A stretch of DNA of 12,274 nucleotides from Alphaproteobacteria bacterium (GCA_029861675.1 JAOTYV010000124.1:1-12274); one strand, 5' to 3'; counted from the stretch's first letter, positions 1-7,185 are shown. The notes: generated from the letters alone by a model not told the origin. Translations and numbers: made by a program.

Positions 1-718
1 TGCCGGCCATGATCGGATGATGACCCTGCAGGCAAATTCGGACGCCCTGGCTGGCCAAATAGTCTCGATCGAGCAAATCCGCCGGTACGCCGCCGAGGAA
101 GAGCGGGATGCTGATTTCCGCGGCCAACGCTTCGAGCTGTGCCTTCTCCCGAACGCCGACAATAAATACCGCGTCGACCCCGGCCGCCTCATACGCCTTC
201 GCGCGCGCGATGGCGTCTTCCACGCCATTGACCGCAAGCGCGCTGGTCCGTCCGGCGATGACAAGACTGGCATCCTGGCGCCCCTCCAACGCCGCCCGCA
301 TCTTGCCGACACCTTCGTCGATCGGGATCAAACGCGTATTGCCCAAATCGCCATAGGGTTGCGGCAGCTCGGTATCTTCGATCGTCAGCGCGGCAACGCC
401 GGCGGTTTCCAGTTCTTCCACCGTGCGCTTTACATTGAGGGCATTGCCATAGCCATGATCGGCGTCGACCAGCAGCGCGAGATTGCCCGCCCGGCAAATC
501 CGGTACGCCTGGGCTGCGAATTCGGTCAAGGTGAGTGTAATGAGATCGGGCGCACCCAATACCGCGAGCGACCCGACCGAGCCCGCGAACATGCCGACCT
601 CGAAGCCTAAATCCTCGGCGATACGCGCCGAAATCGGGTCATAGACCGAACCGGGATGAACGCAACTGTTGCCGGAAATTTGGGTGCGAAATCGTTCACG
701 ACGCTCGGTCCAATGCAT
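1..718 (-). CDS. Oxaloacetate decarboxylase, PEP mutase/isocitrate lyase superfamily (3' end missing)
   Basis: The minus frame is open from ATG 718 to the window edge, giving 239 residues of a family that usually runs to about 290. Visible superfamily motifs are SVYDPISARIAEDLGFE (about 24-40), the metal- and substrate-site segment DADHGYGNALNVKRTVEELE (85-104) and TIEDTELP (111-118). The order and wording match Pseudomonas aeruginosa PA4872, a Mg-dependent oxaloacetate decarboxylase that forms pyruvate and CO2. His233, in GVRICLQGHH, aligns by eye with His235, reported as invariant in that subfamily. I see no isocitrate-lyase KKCGH catalytic motif, so lyase activity is unlikely. A GAGG ribosome site at 729-732 precedes the ATG by 10 nt and sits inside a dyad (723-753). 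The upstream minus gene ends 153 bp away with a hairpin between, so this is probably its own unit. The superfamily is firm; the exact substrate is inferred, and many databases would label it carboxyvinyl-carboxyphosphonate phosphorylmutase. Confidence 0.85.
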   Translation of the reverse strand, partial: MHWTERRERFRTQISGNSCVHPGSVYDPISARIAEDLGFEVGMFAGSVGSLAVLGAPDLITLTLTEFAAQAYRICRAGNLALLVDADHGYGNALNVKRTVEELETAGVAALTIEDTELPQPYGDLGNTRLIPIDEGVGKMRAALEGRQDASLVIAGRTSALAVNGVEDAIARAKAYEAAGVDAVFIVGVREKAQLEALAAEISIPLFLGGVPADLLDRDYLASQGVRICLQGHHPIMAG

Positions 719-722
719 GGGC

Positions 723-753
723 GGGGTTCCTCGATGAAAATTTTCAGAACCCC
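723..753 (-). promoter_or_regulatory. Dyad overlapping the ribosome-binding site of the decarboxylase gene
   Basis: The 7-bp arms 723-729 (GGGGTTC) and 747-753 (GAACCCC) are perfect inverted repeats. Between them lies a 12-bp perfect palindrome, TGAAAATTTTCA (735-746), plus five unpaired bases. On the minus-strand transcript the promoter-distal arm covers the end of the GAGGAAC ribosome site before ATG 718. It could be an operator for a dimeric regulator or an RNA hairpin limiting translation. The symmetry is seen; the function is inferred. Confidence 0.4.
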
Positions 754-778
754 ACGCTAATCGCCGGCCGAAAAGACC

Positions 779-812
779 GCAAGCGCGGCCGGCGGTCCGC
801 CGACGCGCTTGC
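779..812 (-). terminator. Hairpin after the SH3/coiled-coil gene, possible intrinsic terminator
   Basis: The perfect 9-bp arms 779-787 (GCAAGCGCG) and 804-812 (CGCGCTTGC) enclose a second 5-bp stem (790-794 with 798-802) around a 3-nt loop. In the minus direction the hairpin starts 59 nt past the stop at 872 and is followed by GGTCTTTT. That is a short, imperfect U-tract. It probably separates the SH3 gene from the decarboxylase gene, though termination may be partial. Confidence 0.5.
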
Positions 813-871
813 AGGTATTCGTCAATCGGATTGGCGTGCCGCAGCACGGCCGGATGCAGGTCAGGCGGGCT

Positions 872-3313
872 CTACTTTGGCGCGGAATCGCTGAGCATAT
901 CGCTCGGCACCCATCCCTCGTTTTCGCCGGTGCCCGGGGTGCGAATTTTTACCCAAGACCCCTTAACGGCGAGCCGTAATACCTTGTCCGCGCGGCGCGC
1001 CACGGCAATCACCTCTGCGTCCAGAGCGGGCGCCCGACGCAGCTTGGCCGCCGCCGGTTTGATGTACGCCGACCGCGGCGCCGGTTTCTTTTTGGTCGGC
1101 ACATTGGCCACCACCGGATTTTTCGGCGCGACGGGCAGCTTTGCTTCGACCGGCTTTTTCACCGGCACAGGTGTCTTTACCTCAATAGGAGCCTTCGGTA
1201 CTGGCTTTTTGGGCGATGGCTTTTTTGGCGCCCGTTTCTTTGCAACTCGCTTTGTCGGAACGCCCCTAGTGGAGAGAGCCTTCGCCACCGGCTTGACGGA
1301 TTTAGTTTTACGGCCCTTCCGCTCGACCTTCGCCGCAACGTCACCGGAGAATGATTTCCAGAACTCGACCGCGAACGGCTTCACGGCCGGCAGGTATAGA
1401 AAAGCGCCGTAGAGCGCACCGCCAACGACACCCAGAATAAATAAACGGCGCAGCGCGAACAAACGGCCGATCCCGCCAAACATCGCGCCGATGCGGCCGC
1501 CAATTGTCTTGTGGCTGCGCCGGGGACCGGATCGGCGCTTCGCCTCCTGGTGAACATGATCGATGGCCGTGACGGGCCCGGCGGAATTTTTCATTTTTTT
1601 CGCTAGGTTCAGGCTGAAGGCCCCCGCTGCGGCGACCACGTTTTGGACACTCGATTTTTCCTTTTCCGGTGCTTCGGAGTCCTCTTCTATCGCGACATCC
1701 GTAAGATTTAGCGTAGGCTCCATGCGTCCGTCCTCGGACGGTGCCTCGACCGCGGTGGGTGCGACATCGACGGTCGCGGCAGCAGTTGGCGCGTTCGCAA
1801 GGTCCTTGGGGCTAGTGGAATTTTGGGCCGGCGGTTGCTCCTTGTTTTGCGCTGCCATTCGCCGGTCTTCTTCGTATTCCCAGGCGCTGCGGGCGTCCGC
1901 GAGTTGGCGGTTCAGTTGCTCCTGCCATTGCTCGTCCCTGGCGGCCATAAGTTTTTGATGTTCGGCCTCCCATTCACTTCGAGCCGCGGATAGGTCCGGC
2001 GCGGCAGCGCCCGATCCTTGGCCGCTGCTTTCCGCGAGCCGGCGGTTCAACTCACCTTCCCAATGCAGATCGCGGTCTGTAAGCGCTGCTTGCAACTCTG
2101 ATTGCCATTGCAGCCGTGCGGTGGCGATCCGTTCCGCCATTTCGCCTTCGGTTGCCGCACCAACCGCAGCGTTGGCTTGATCGTTTTCACCAACCCACTG
2201 CACGCGCGCCTCGGCAATTGCGGCTTCACGGGCGGCGGCTATGGTTTTCTTGGTCTGCGCTTCCAATCCGGCGAGCCTGACCGCCGACTCACGCTCGACC
2301 TCGGCGCGCGCTTCGGCCACCTTGATTTCGAATTCTATCTTCAGGCGGCTTTCAACTTCCTCCGCCCGCGCCGCCATTTCCGCAGCGTGAATAACGGTCA
2401 TTTCCTCTTGCTTTTGCACAAGCTCGGCGGCGTGCAGTTTTTGGAGTTCCTCCAGTTGCTGCTGAATTTTCCCCGGCGTGCTTTCCTGCGACTGGGCAAT
2501 GGCTTCGGCGGCCGCCAATTCGTCCCGCAGGGTTCGGATCTCAACCTGATATTTGGACTCCGCCTGCGCTTGCGCCTGTTCTGCGGCTTCCTCGGCCCGT
2601 TCCGCCCTGAGCAGGGTTTCCGCCAATGCCCTTTTGATTTCCTCGGCGGCGGCTTCAGCGGCGGAGACCCGTGCTTCCGCCCCGGCCGCTTGTTCCTTCA
2701 TCGCCATGAGTTGCTGCTCAAAGGCCGCCTGCTGCGCGGCGGTCGAGCTTTCCGCACTGGCTTGCGCAGCGCTCACCAGACTCTGTTTTTCCGCCTCGAG
2801 AGCAACTTTGAGCGCCGCTTCCCGTTCGCTCGCCTTTTTTTCCCATTCCGCTCTGGCGGCGGCTATGTCCCCGGACGCCGCGCCCGCCGTGCCGGCGCCA
2901 GCCTTTTCCCGTGCCTCGCGGATGGCTTTGTCCAATTGGTCCGTGACTGTCGAAGTCGACACTCCTGCGGGTGCCGCGCTTGCCGCGGGCTCCGATGCCG
3001 GAATCGGTACGCTATCGGTTGGTTTGATCTCGTAGTCGGTCAAACTGACGGTGGATGCGAAATCATCCTCATAGCCGATTAGGCGAACTTGCACGGAATG
3101 CGGTGCGAAATCGGCAGATGGCGGCAGATAAAGCAGATCCCCCAAATCATCGAGACTGAGCGACCAAGCGGTATCGCCGGTGGTCTGCCCGCGCGACAGG
3201 CGGGCGCCACTCATCATTCCTTCGACCTTTAACGAAAATCGTTCGAAATTGTGATTTTTCGGGAGTTCCGGCGCAATTTTCAGTGGAATGCCCACGGGTT
3301 TTTCCGCGCTCAT
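872..3313 (-). CDS. Membrane-anchored coiled-coil protein with N-terminal Ig-like repeat and C-terminal SH3 domain
   Basis: This is an 813-residue protein of unknown function. ATG 3313 was chosen over TTG 3316 because GGGGAGG lies 6 nt before the ATG but only 3 nt before the TTG. Residues 23-95 carry the pattern GARLSxG-x3-GD-x2-W-x-L-x3-DL-x2-L-x3-PP, typical of the Ig/cadherin-like repeats of large bacterial adhesins; here there is one copy and no signal peptide. Residues 120-490 are Ala/Glu/Gln-rich predicted coiled coil, and the last third has tryptophans in an exact 15-residue register. Residues 500-560 are Pro/Ala-rich and acidic. A single membrane segment lies at 624-646, preceded by RRLF and many Arg/Lys, so the N-terminus should be cytoplasmic. 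A Lys/Pro-rich spacer (665-747) leads to a C-terminal SH3 domain (748-806, YIKPAAAKLRRAP to EGWVPSDML), probably periplasmic. This reads as a structural or organising protein linking cytoplasm to cell wall. The architecture is seen; the role is inferred. It could also be annotated only as an SH3 domain protein. Confidence 0.85.
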   Translation of the reverse strand: MSAEKPVGIPLKIAPELPKNHNFERFSLKVEGMMSGARLSRGQTTGDTAWSLSLDDLGDLLYLPPSADFAPHSVQVRLIGYEDDFASTVSLTDYEIKPTDSVPIPASEPAASAAPAGVSTSTVTDQLDKAIREAREKAGAGTAGAASGDIAAARAEWEKKASEREAALKVALEAEKQSLVSAAQASAESSTAAQQAAFEQQLMAMKEQAAGAEARVSAAEAAAEEIKRALAETLLRAERAEEAAEQAQAQAESKYQVEIRTLRDELAAAEAIAQSQESTPGKIQQQLEELQKLHAAELVQKQEEMTVIHAAEMAARAEEVESRLKIEFEIKVAEARAEVERESAVRLAGLEAQTKKTIAAAREAAIAEARVQWVGENDQANAAVGAATEGEMAERIATARLQWQSELQAALTDRDLHWEGELNRRLAESSGQGSGAAAPDLSAARSEWEAEHQKLMAARDEQWQEQLNRQLADARSAWEYEEDRRMAAQNKEQPPAQNSTSPKDLANAPTAAATVDVAPTAVEAPSEDGRMEPTLNLTDVAIEEDSEAPEKEKSSVQNVVAAAGAFSLNLAKKMKNSAGPVTAIDHVHQEAKRRSGPRRSHKTIGGRIGAMFGGIGRLFALRRLFILGVVGGALYGAFLYLPAVKPFAVEFWKSFSGDVAAKVERKGRKTKSVKPVAKALSTRGVPTKRVAKKRAPKKPSPKKPVPKAPIEVKTPVPVKKPVEAKLPVAPKNPVVANVPTKKKPAPRSAYIKPAAAKLRRAPALDAEVIAVARRADKVLRLAVKGSWVKIRTPGTGENEGWVPSDMLSDSAPK

Positions 3314-3319
3314 CAATTA

Positions 3320-3326
3320 CCTCCCC
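3320..3326 (-). promoter_or_regulatory. Ribosome-binding site of the SH3/coiled-coil gene
   Basis: GGGGAGG reads on the minus strand. Its GGAGG core sits 6 nt before ATG 3313 and 3 nt before TTG 3316, which favours the ATG. Confidence 0.75.
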
Positions 3327-3581
3327 TTCGCCGAACAGCCGTAGGCCGGATCCGGCACGACCGCGACGCGGGTCCGTGCGGTGAGGTTCCACTCCCAATT
3401 GCCTCTCGACATAAACCGACTCTTATTTTGCCTTCTATAACAGCAAGATGCCTGTGACAACGGCCAGCCAACCATGCCAATACCTCCCCGAGCTCGGCAT
3501 TGACCGAAACCGTTGACCATTACCCGCATCACGCAATCAAGCAAAGCGCGCATCCTGCAACGCCATCATGTCCACAAGTGG

Positions 3582-3596
3582 TTAACGAATGGTTCA
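3582..3596 (-). promoter_or_regulatory. CtrA-like site, one mismatch
   Basis: The plus strand reads TTAACGAATGGTTCA; the minus strand reads TGAACCATTCGTTAACC. It fits TTAA-N7-TTAA except for one base and resembles the TTAACCAT form of the half-site. It lies about 270 bp upstream of the SH3 gene, which is far for direct control, so it may be chance. Confidence 0.25.
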
Positions 3597-3774
3597 AGGA
3601 GCGCGGAAAAGCTGAATTTATGTCAAATTACTCGGTCTTCGGGCGCCGCTGGACGAACGCTTGGGGAAATTGTCGCGCGCACACCAGGATGGTGCGTCAC
3701 CGGCAATCGATAGTGCATCGCCACTGTGCCCGCTAATGCATCGAAAATAGAGCTAAAATAAATAGTTCCCGGTA

Positions 3775-6132
3775 TCAGGCGCGTCCCTGCAAGGCGGACC
3801 ATACCCGCTCCGGCGTCGCCGGCATGTCGAGATGGGTAATCCCTGCTTTATGCGCCAAGGCGTCAACCACCGCATTCATGACCGCGGGCAACGCCCCGCT
3901 GGTCCCCGCTTCGCCGCAGCCCTTGGCGCCCAGCGGGTTGGTGGTGGCCGGAACCGGATGCGAATCGAATTCAAACACCGGCACATCCTCCGCGCGCGGC
4001 AGGGCGTAATCCATATAGGAGCCGGCGATCAGCTGCCCTTCCCCGTCATAGGACACGTTTTCCATCAATGCCTGTCCCAGACCCTGTACCACGCCGCCAT
4101 GAACCTGCCCTTCGACCAACATCGGATTGATGAGAGTGCCAAAATCGTCGACCACCGAATACCGGACCACTGTCACCACGCCGGTTTCCGGCTCGATCTC
4201 AATCTCGGCGATGTGGCAGCCATTCGGGAAGGCCGATGGCGGCGTCGCCTCCTTGATCTTGGTGTCGAGTCCGGCCGGCAGAGAATCGGGTAGTCCGCCG
4301 GTCCCGCGCAATCGGTGGACTTCCGCCGCTAGATCCAGAATGCCGATGCCGCGATCCGTCCCGGCCACGCGGAATTCGCCGGGTTCGAAGACGATGTCTT
4401 CCTCTGCTGTCTCCAATACATGTGCCGCCAGCTTGCGGCCGTTCTCGATCACCACGTCCGCAGCGTTGAAGAGCGCAGTCCCCGCACTGATCACCGTGCG
4501 CGATCCGCCGGTCCCCGCCCCGGCGATAAGTTCGTCGCTGTCACCCTGGATCAAACGGAAACGGCCATAGGCTATTCCAAGCTTGGCGGTAAGAATTTGC
4601 GCGAATGTCCCCTGATGGCCCTGGCCGTAATTCAACGACCCCGAGATCATCGTTACCGTGCCGTCCTCTTCGAACCGAATTCCGCCCATCTCGTTTGCGG
4701 GTGGGCCGGTAACTTCCAGATAACAGGAAATACCGAGACCGCGCAGCTTACCCTTGGATTCCGACTCACGGCGCCGCGCGTCGAAGCCGTCCCAGTCCGC
4801 ATGGGCAAGACCGGCATCGAGCACCGCCGGGAAGTCGCCGCTGTCATAGGTCAGTTCCGAAACCGCTTCGTAGGGAATCTCTTCGGGCGTGATCATATTT
4901 CGGCGGCGCAGTTCAATCCGGTCGATGCCCATTTCCCGGGCGGCCGTATCCATCATCCGCTCCATGTAATAGACGCCTTCCGGACGGCCGGCGCCGCGAT
5001 AGGCACCGATCGGCGTGGTGTTGGTAAACATCGCCCGGGTCCGCGCATGCAACACCGGCAAACGATAGAGGCCGGGAAAATTCCGCGGAACGTTGCGGGT
5101 ATGCATCGACGGACCGACCGCCGTGAGATACGCCCCCACATTGCAATGTACCAGCACGCGCCCGGCCAGGATCCGGCCACCATCATCGAACGCCAGCGAG
5201 GATTCGGCATAGCTGTCGCGGCCATGCTGGTCGGACAGAAAGCTGTCGCTCCGCTCATCGCACCATTTGACCGGCCGGGCCACGGCTTTCGCCGCGACCA
5301 GCGCCGCGACATATTCGGGATACGGCGCCGATTTCATGCCGAATGAGCCGCCCACGTCGTAGGTGCGCACATGAAGGTTTTCGCGCGGGATGCGCATGAT
5401 CTCTTTGGCCAATACGTTGGTGAACCCGAAGAGCCCTTGACTGGGGCAATGCAGGGTGTAGCGCCCATTTTCGGCATCGAATTCGGCAACGGCCGCGCGC
5501 GGCTCCATCGCCGATACGTGCACGCGATTGCTGCGCAGCGTCATCGTGGTCACGTGGTGGGCGTCCGCAAAGATTTGGTCGACCTCCGCCGCGTCGCCGA
5601 ATTCCCAGTCGAGCGCCTGATTGCCCGGTGCTTCCGAGTGCAGCAACGGCGCACCATCGTCCGCCGCCAGCTTGCAATCGGTCACCGCGGGCAGGGTCTC
5701 GATTTGCAAATCGATGAGCTCGGCCGCGTCGCGCGCCTGCGAGAGGCTTTCCGCGGCAATAAAGGCAACCGCCTCGCCGCGAAAGCGCACGTGTCCCGTC
5801 GCGAGCACCGGCCGCGGTGGTTTGATCAGCGGCGTCCCATCGCGGTTCTTGACCGGCAGGAGACATGGCATGGTGCCGATGCCGGCGGCATCAAGATCTT
5901 CGGCCGTCAATACCGCGAGCACACCGTCCGCCGCCCGAGCCATGGCCACATCCAGAGCGGTGATCCGCCCATGTGCGAACGGTGACCGCAAGACGTAGCC
6001 AAAAGCCTGGCCGGGCAAATTCAAATCGTCGGAATAACACCCCTCGCCCCGCAACAGGCGCGGGTCCTCCAAACGCGAAACCGATTGTCCGATGGCATGC
6101 TTTTCAAACGAAGTTTCCGAGGCTTCAGACAC
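3775..6132 (-). CDS. Xanthine dehydrogenase family molybdopterin-binding large subunit (form II CoxL-like)
   Basis: The 785-residue product has the full length of the family. The start is GTG 6132, with AGAGGG about 10 nt upstream. Residues 10-135 form the a/b hammerhead domain (AIGQSVSRLEDPRLLRGEG onward), followed by two Mo-cofactor domains. Conserved motifs are SQGLFG (231-236), GGSFGMK (261-267), AYRGAGRPEG (377-386), GQGHQGT (503-509) and KGCGEAGTSG (737-746), with Glu741 as the expected catalytic base. The active-site loop is AYRGAGR, not the Cys-bearing AYRCSFR of true aerobic CO dehydrogenase, so CO is an unlikely substrate. Purine, aldehyde or N-heterocycle hydroxylation is more plausible; the substrate cannot be read from sequence. 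These enzymes normally work with a 2Fe-2S small subunit and an FAD medium subunit, and neither gene is in this window. The gene is divergent from the peroxiredoxin gene. The family call is firm. Confidence 0.93.
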   Translation of the reverse strand: MSEASETSFEKHAIGQSVSRLEDPRLLRGEGCYSDDLNLPGQAFGYVLRSPFAHGRITALDVAMARAADGVLAVLTAEDLDAAGIGTMPCLLPVKNRDGTPLIKPPRPVLATGHVRFRGEAVAFIAAESLSQARDAAELIDLQIETLPAVTDCKLAADDGAPLLHSEAPGNQALDWEFGDAAEVDQIFADAHHVTTMTLRSNRVHVSAMEPRAAVAEFDAENGRYTLHCPSQGLFGFTNVLAKEIMRIPRENLHVRTYDVGGSFGMKSAPYPEYVAALVAAKAVARPVKWCDERSDSFLSDQHGRDSYAESSLAFDDGGRILAGRVLVHCNVGAYLTAVGPSMHTRNVPRNFPGLYRLPVLHARTRAMFTNTTPIGAYRGAGRPEGVYYMERMMDTAAREMGIDRIELRRRNMITPEEIPYEAVSELTYDSGDFPAVLDAGLAHADWDGFDARRRESESKGKLRGLGISCYLEVTGPPANEMGGIRFEEDGTVTMISGSLNYGQGHQGTFAQILTAKLGIAYGRFRLIQGDSDELIAGAGTGGSRTVISAGTALFNAADVVIENGRKLAAHVLETAEEDIVFEPGEFRVAGTDRGIGILDLAAEVHRLRGTGGLPDSLPAGLDTKIKEATPPSAFPNGCHIAEIEIEPETGVVTVVRYSVVDDFGTLINPMLVEGQVHGGVVQGLGQALMENVSYDGEGQLIAGSYMDYALPRAEDVPVFEFDSHPVPATTNPLGAKGCGEAGTSGALPAVMNAVVDALAHKAGITHLDMPATPERVWSALQGRA

Positions 6133-6468
6133 GGTGGCTTACCCTCTATTTTTGGAAGTTCCGGCAAGAACCTGGTTCCGGCCGGCCGTTTCGTCTTGAA
6201 TGCGGCGGCCGGGATTGTTGCCGCCGGTGCGCTATTTGTCACGGCGATTCATACTTGGCGAAGCGCTTCCAATCAATGCAGCGTCACGCCCCGTGGAAAT
6301 CGTGCGGACGCGAGCGACTTTCGGCATCCGGCCTTCGGTTCGCCGACAGAAAAAACCCTACGTGTCGGCGATCAAATTTTTTGACTCCCGCACTACCGTG
6401 ATTCGCCATAGAATATTTGCGGGGCAGGATTCATGTATCTCACTTCAGGTTTCAAAGGGAGACAAATC
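6133..6468. other. 336-bp divergent intergenic region (hydroxylase / peroxiredoxin promoters)
   Basis: The region must hold the promoters of the minus-strand hydroxylase gene and the plus-strand peroxiredoxin gene. A 7-bp dyad CGGCGGC/GCCGCCG (6203-6209 and 6220-6226) lies 71-94 bp before the hydroxylase start. A longer dyad followed by a T-run is at 6341-6382. TTGACT at 6381-6386 is a good -35 element, but the nearest -10-like hexamer, TAGAAT at 6409-6414, is 22 bp away, so no standard promoter can be assigned. I see no convincing gene here. Confidence 0.5.
6341..6382 (+). terminator. Hairpin plus T-run upstream of the peroxiredoxin gene
   Basis: The perfect 8-bp arms CGCCGACA (6341-6348) and TGTCGGCG (6363-6370), extended by a T-A pair, flank a 14-nt A-rich loop. 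The bases ATCAAA and then six T (6377-6382) follow. This has the form of a plus-strand intrinsic terminator, yet no plus-strand gene precedes it in the window. It could end a small RNA, act as a leader attenuator, or be a DNA operator next to the TTGACT element at 6381. Confidence 0.4.
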
Positions 6469-7131
6469 ATGGCACTGCAAATAGGCGATACAGCACCCGA
6501 TTTCGAAATCGATACGACGGAAGGCGCGATTAATTTTCACGCATGGGTTGGCGATTCCTGGGCGGTGCTTTTTTCGCACCCAAAGGATTTCACGCCTGTC
6601 TGCACGACGGAGCTCGGCTATATGGCGAGCCTGAAGCCGGAATTCGAAAAGCGCGGCTGCAAGATATTGGGGCTGAGCGTGGACCCGGTGGATGATCATA
6701 TGCGCTGGCTGAAGGACATCGAAACGGCAACCGGCCACGCGCCGAACTATCCCTTGATCGGTGACAGCGAGCTGAAGGTCGCGAAAGCCTATGGCATGCT
6801 GCCCGCCGGTGCCGGTGATTCATCGAGCGGGCGGACCGCGGGCGACAATCAGACGGTGCGCAACGTCTTCATCGTCGGGCCGGACAAAAAAATCAAATTG
6901 ATTCTCGTGTATCCGATGGCGACTGGCCGGAACTTCAACGAGATTCTGCGGGTGATCGATTCGCTACAGCTGACCGCGAACCACCAGGTGGCGACACCGG
7001 TGAACTGGCAGCAAGGCGAAGACGTCATCATTGTCCCGACGGTCTCGGACGAAGAGGCTAAAAAGCGCTACCCGGACGGATGGCGGGCGCCCACGCCCTA
7101 TATGCGCTTCGTCCCCCAACCCAAGGCGTGA
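6469..7131 (+). CDS. 1-Cys peroxiredoxin, Prx6 family
   Basis: The 220-residue product is a thiol peroxidase that reduces hydrogen peroxide and organic hydroperoxides, probably in the cytoplasm since it has no signal peptide. ATG 6469 was chosen because AAAGGGAG lies 7 nt upstream; an in-frame ATG at 6433 has no ribosome site. The catalytic motif is SHPKDFTPVCTTE, with Pro38, Thr42 and the peroxidatic Cys45. Arg131 (TVRNVFIVGPD) completes the active site. YPMATGRNFNEILRVIDSLQ (148-167) and the C-terminal domain ending near PYMRFVPQPKA match the Prx6 branch closely. The only other cysteine is Cys64, which is not a standard resolving position, consistent with a 1-Cys mechanism. It faces the hydroxylase gene divergently; molybdenum hydroxylases can make reactive oxygen, but any link is inference. 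A thioredoxin reductase-like gene lies further right, but it need not serve this enzyme. Confidence 0.96.
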   Translation: MALQIGDTAPDFEIDTTEGAINFHAWVGDSWAVLFSHPKDFTPVCTTELGYMASLKPEFEKRGCKILGLSVDPVDDHMRWLKDIETATGHAPNYPLIGDSELKVAKAYGMLPAGAGDSSSGRTAGDNQTVRNVFIVGPDKKIKLILVYPMATGRNFNEILRVIDSLQLTANHQVATPVNWQQGEDVIIVPTVSDEEAKKRYPDGWRAPTPYMRFVPQPKA

Positions 7132-7141
7132 CCGATTGGCG

Positions 7142-7178
7142 CCGCCCGGGCACCGGGAGTCCTGCCGCACCCGGGCGG
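7142..7178. terminator. GC-rich dyad between convergent genes
   Basis: CCGCCCGGG (7142-7150) and CCCGGGCGG (7170-7178) are a perfect 9-bp inverted repeat with a 19-nt loop. It sits in the 54-bp gap between the peroxiredoxin stop and the PA2778-type stop. The position suits a bidirectional terminator, but neither side has a U-tract, so it may only slow polymerase. Confidence 0.4.
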
Positions 7179-7185
7179 ATTGCCG

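Larger units (their letters stand above)
3314..3774. other. 461-bp region without a recognisable gene
   Basis: This region lies between the stop of the molybdenum hydroxylase gene and the start of the SH3 gene, both on the minus strand. It should hold the SH3 gene promoter. A weak minus-strand match (TTGTCA, then TATAGA 15 bp on, about 3436-3462) is the best I find. A CtrA-like site with one mismatch (TTAA-N7-TTCA) is at 3582-3596, next to a CCAC-AA-GTGG dyad (3572-3581). The stretch 3743-3770, just past the hydroxylase stop, is AT-rich, but I see no clear terminator hairpin. Small frames here on both strands lack a good ribosome site or recognisable domain. Confidence 0.5.

Noticed and set aside
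17..610. Plus-strand frame over the decarboxylase gene
   Set aside because: The minus strand encodes a clear oxaloacetate decarboxylase with conserved motifs; this frame has none.
2102..3082. Long plus-strand frame opposite the SH3/coiled-coil gene (also 2553-3035)
   Set aside because: It is the mirror of an Ala/Glu-rich coiled-coil gene in GC-rich DNA. The product is a Phe/Arg/Gly-rich string with no domain, and no ribosome site was seen.
3345..3356. GCCGGATCCGGC palindrome followed by CTACGG on the minus strand, like an enterobacterial REP element
   Set aside because: It is a single copy in the window with no paired second element; such GC palindromes are common in GC-rich DNA.
3568..3578. 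TGTCCACAA as a DnaA box
   Set aside because: It matches the TTATCCACA consensus at only about seven of nine bases and has no neighbouring boxes or AT-rich unwinding element, so there is no support for an origin.
3500..3736. 78-codon plus-strand frame in the gene-free region
   Set aside because: The composition is Arg/His/Ser-rich with no domain, no ribosome site, and a competing overlapping frame (3513-3713) that looks equally random.
3775..6132. Annotation as aerobic carbon monoxide dehydrogenase large subunit (coxL)
   Set aside because: The active-site loop is AYRGAGR and lacks the Cys of AYRCSFR that carries the Mo-Cu centre.
6085..6384. 99-codon plus-strand frame with a hydrophobic stretch (AAAGIVAAGALFV)
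   Set aside because: It overlaps the start of the hydroxylase gene, lacks a good ribosome site and has no family resemblance. The hydrophobic stretch comes from Ala/Gly codons in GC-rich DNA.
6383..6468. OxyR-type operator before the peroxiredoxin gene
   Set aside because: Only an isolated ATAG is present; the spaced ATAG/CTAT repeats expected for OxyR are not found.
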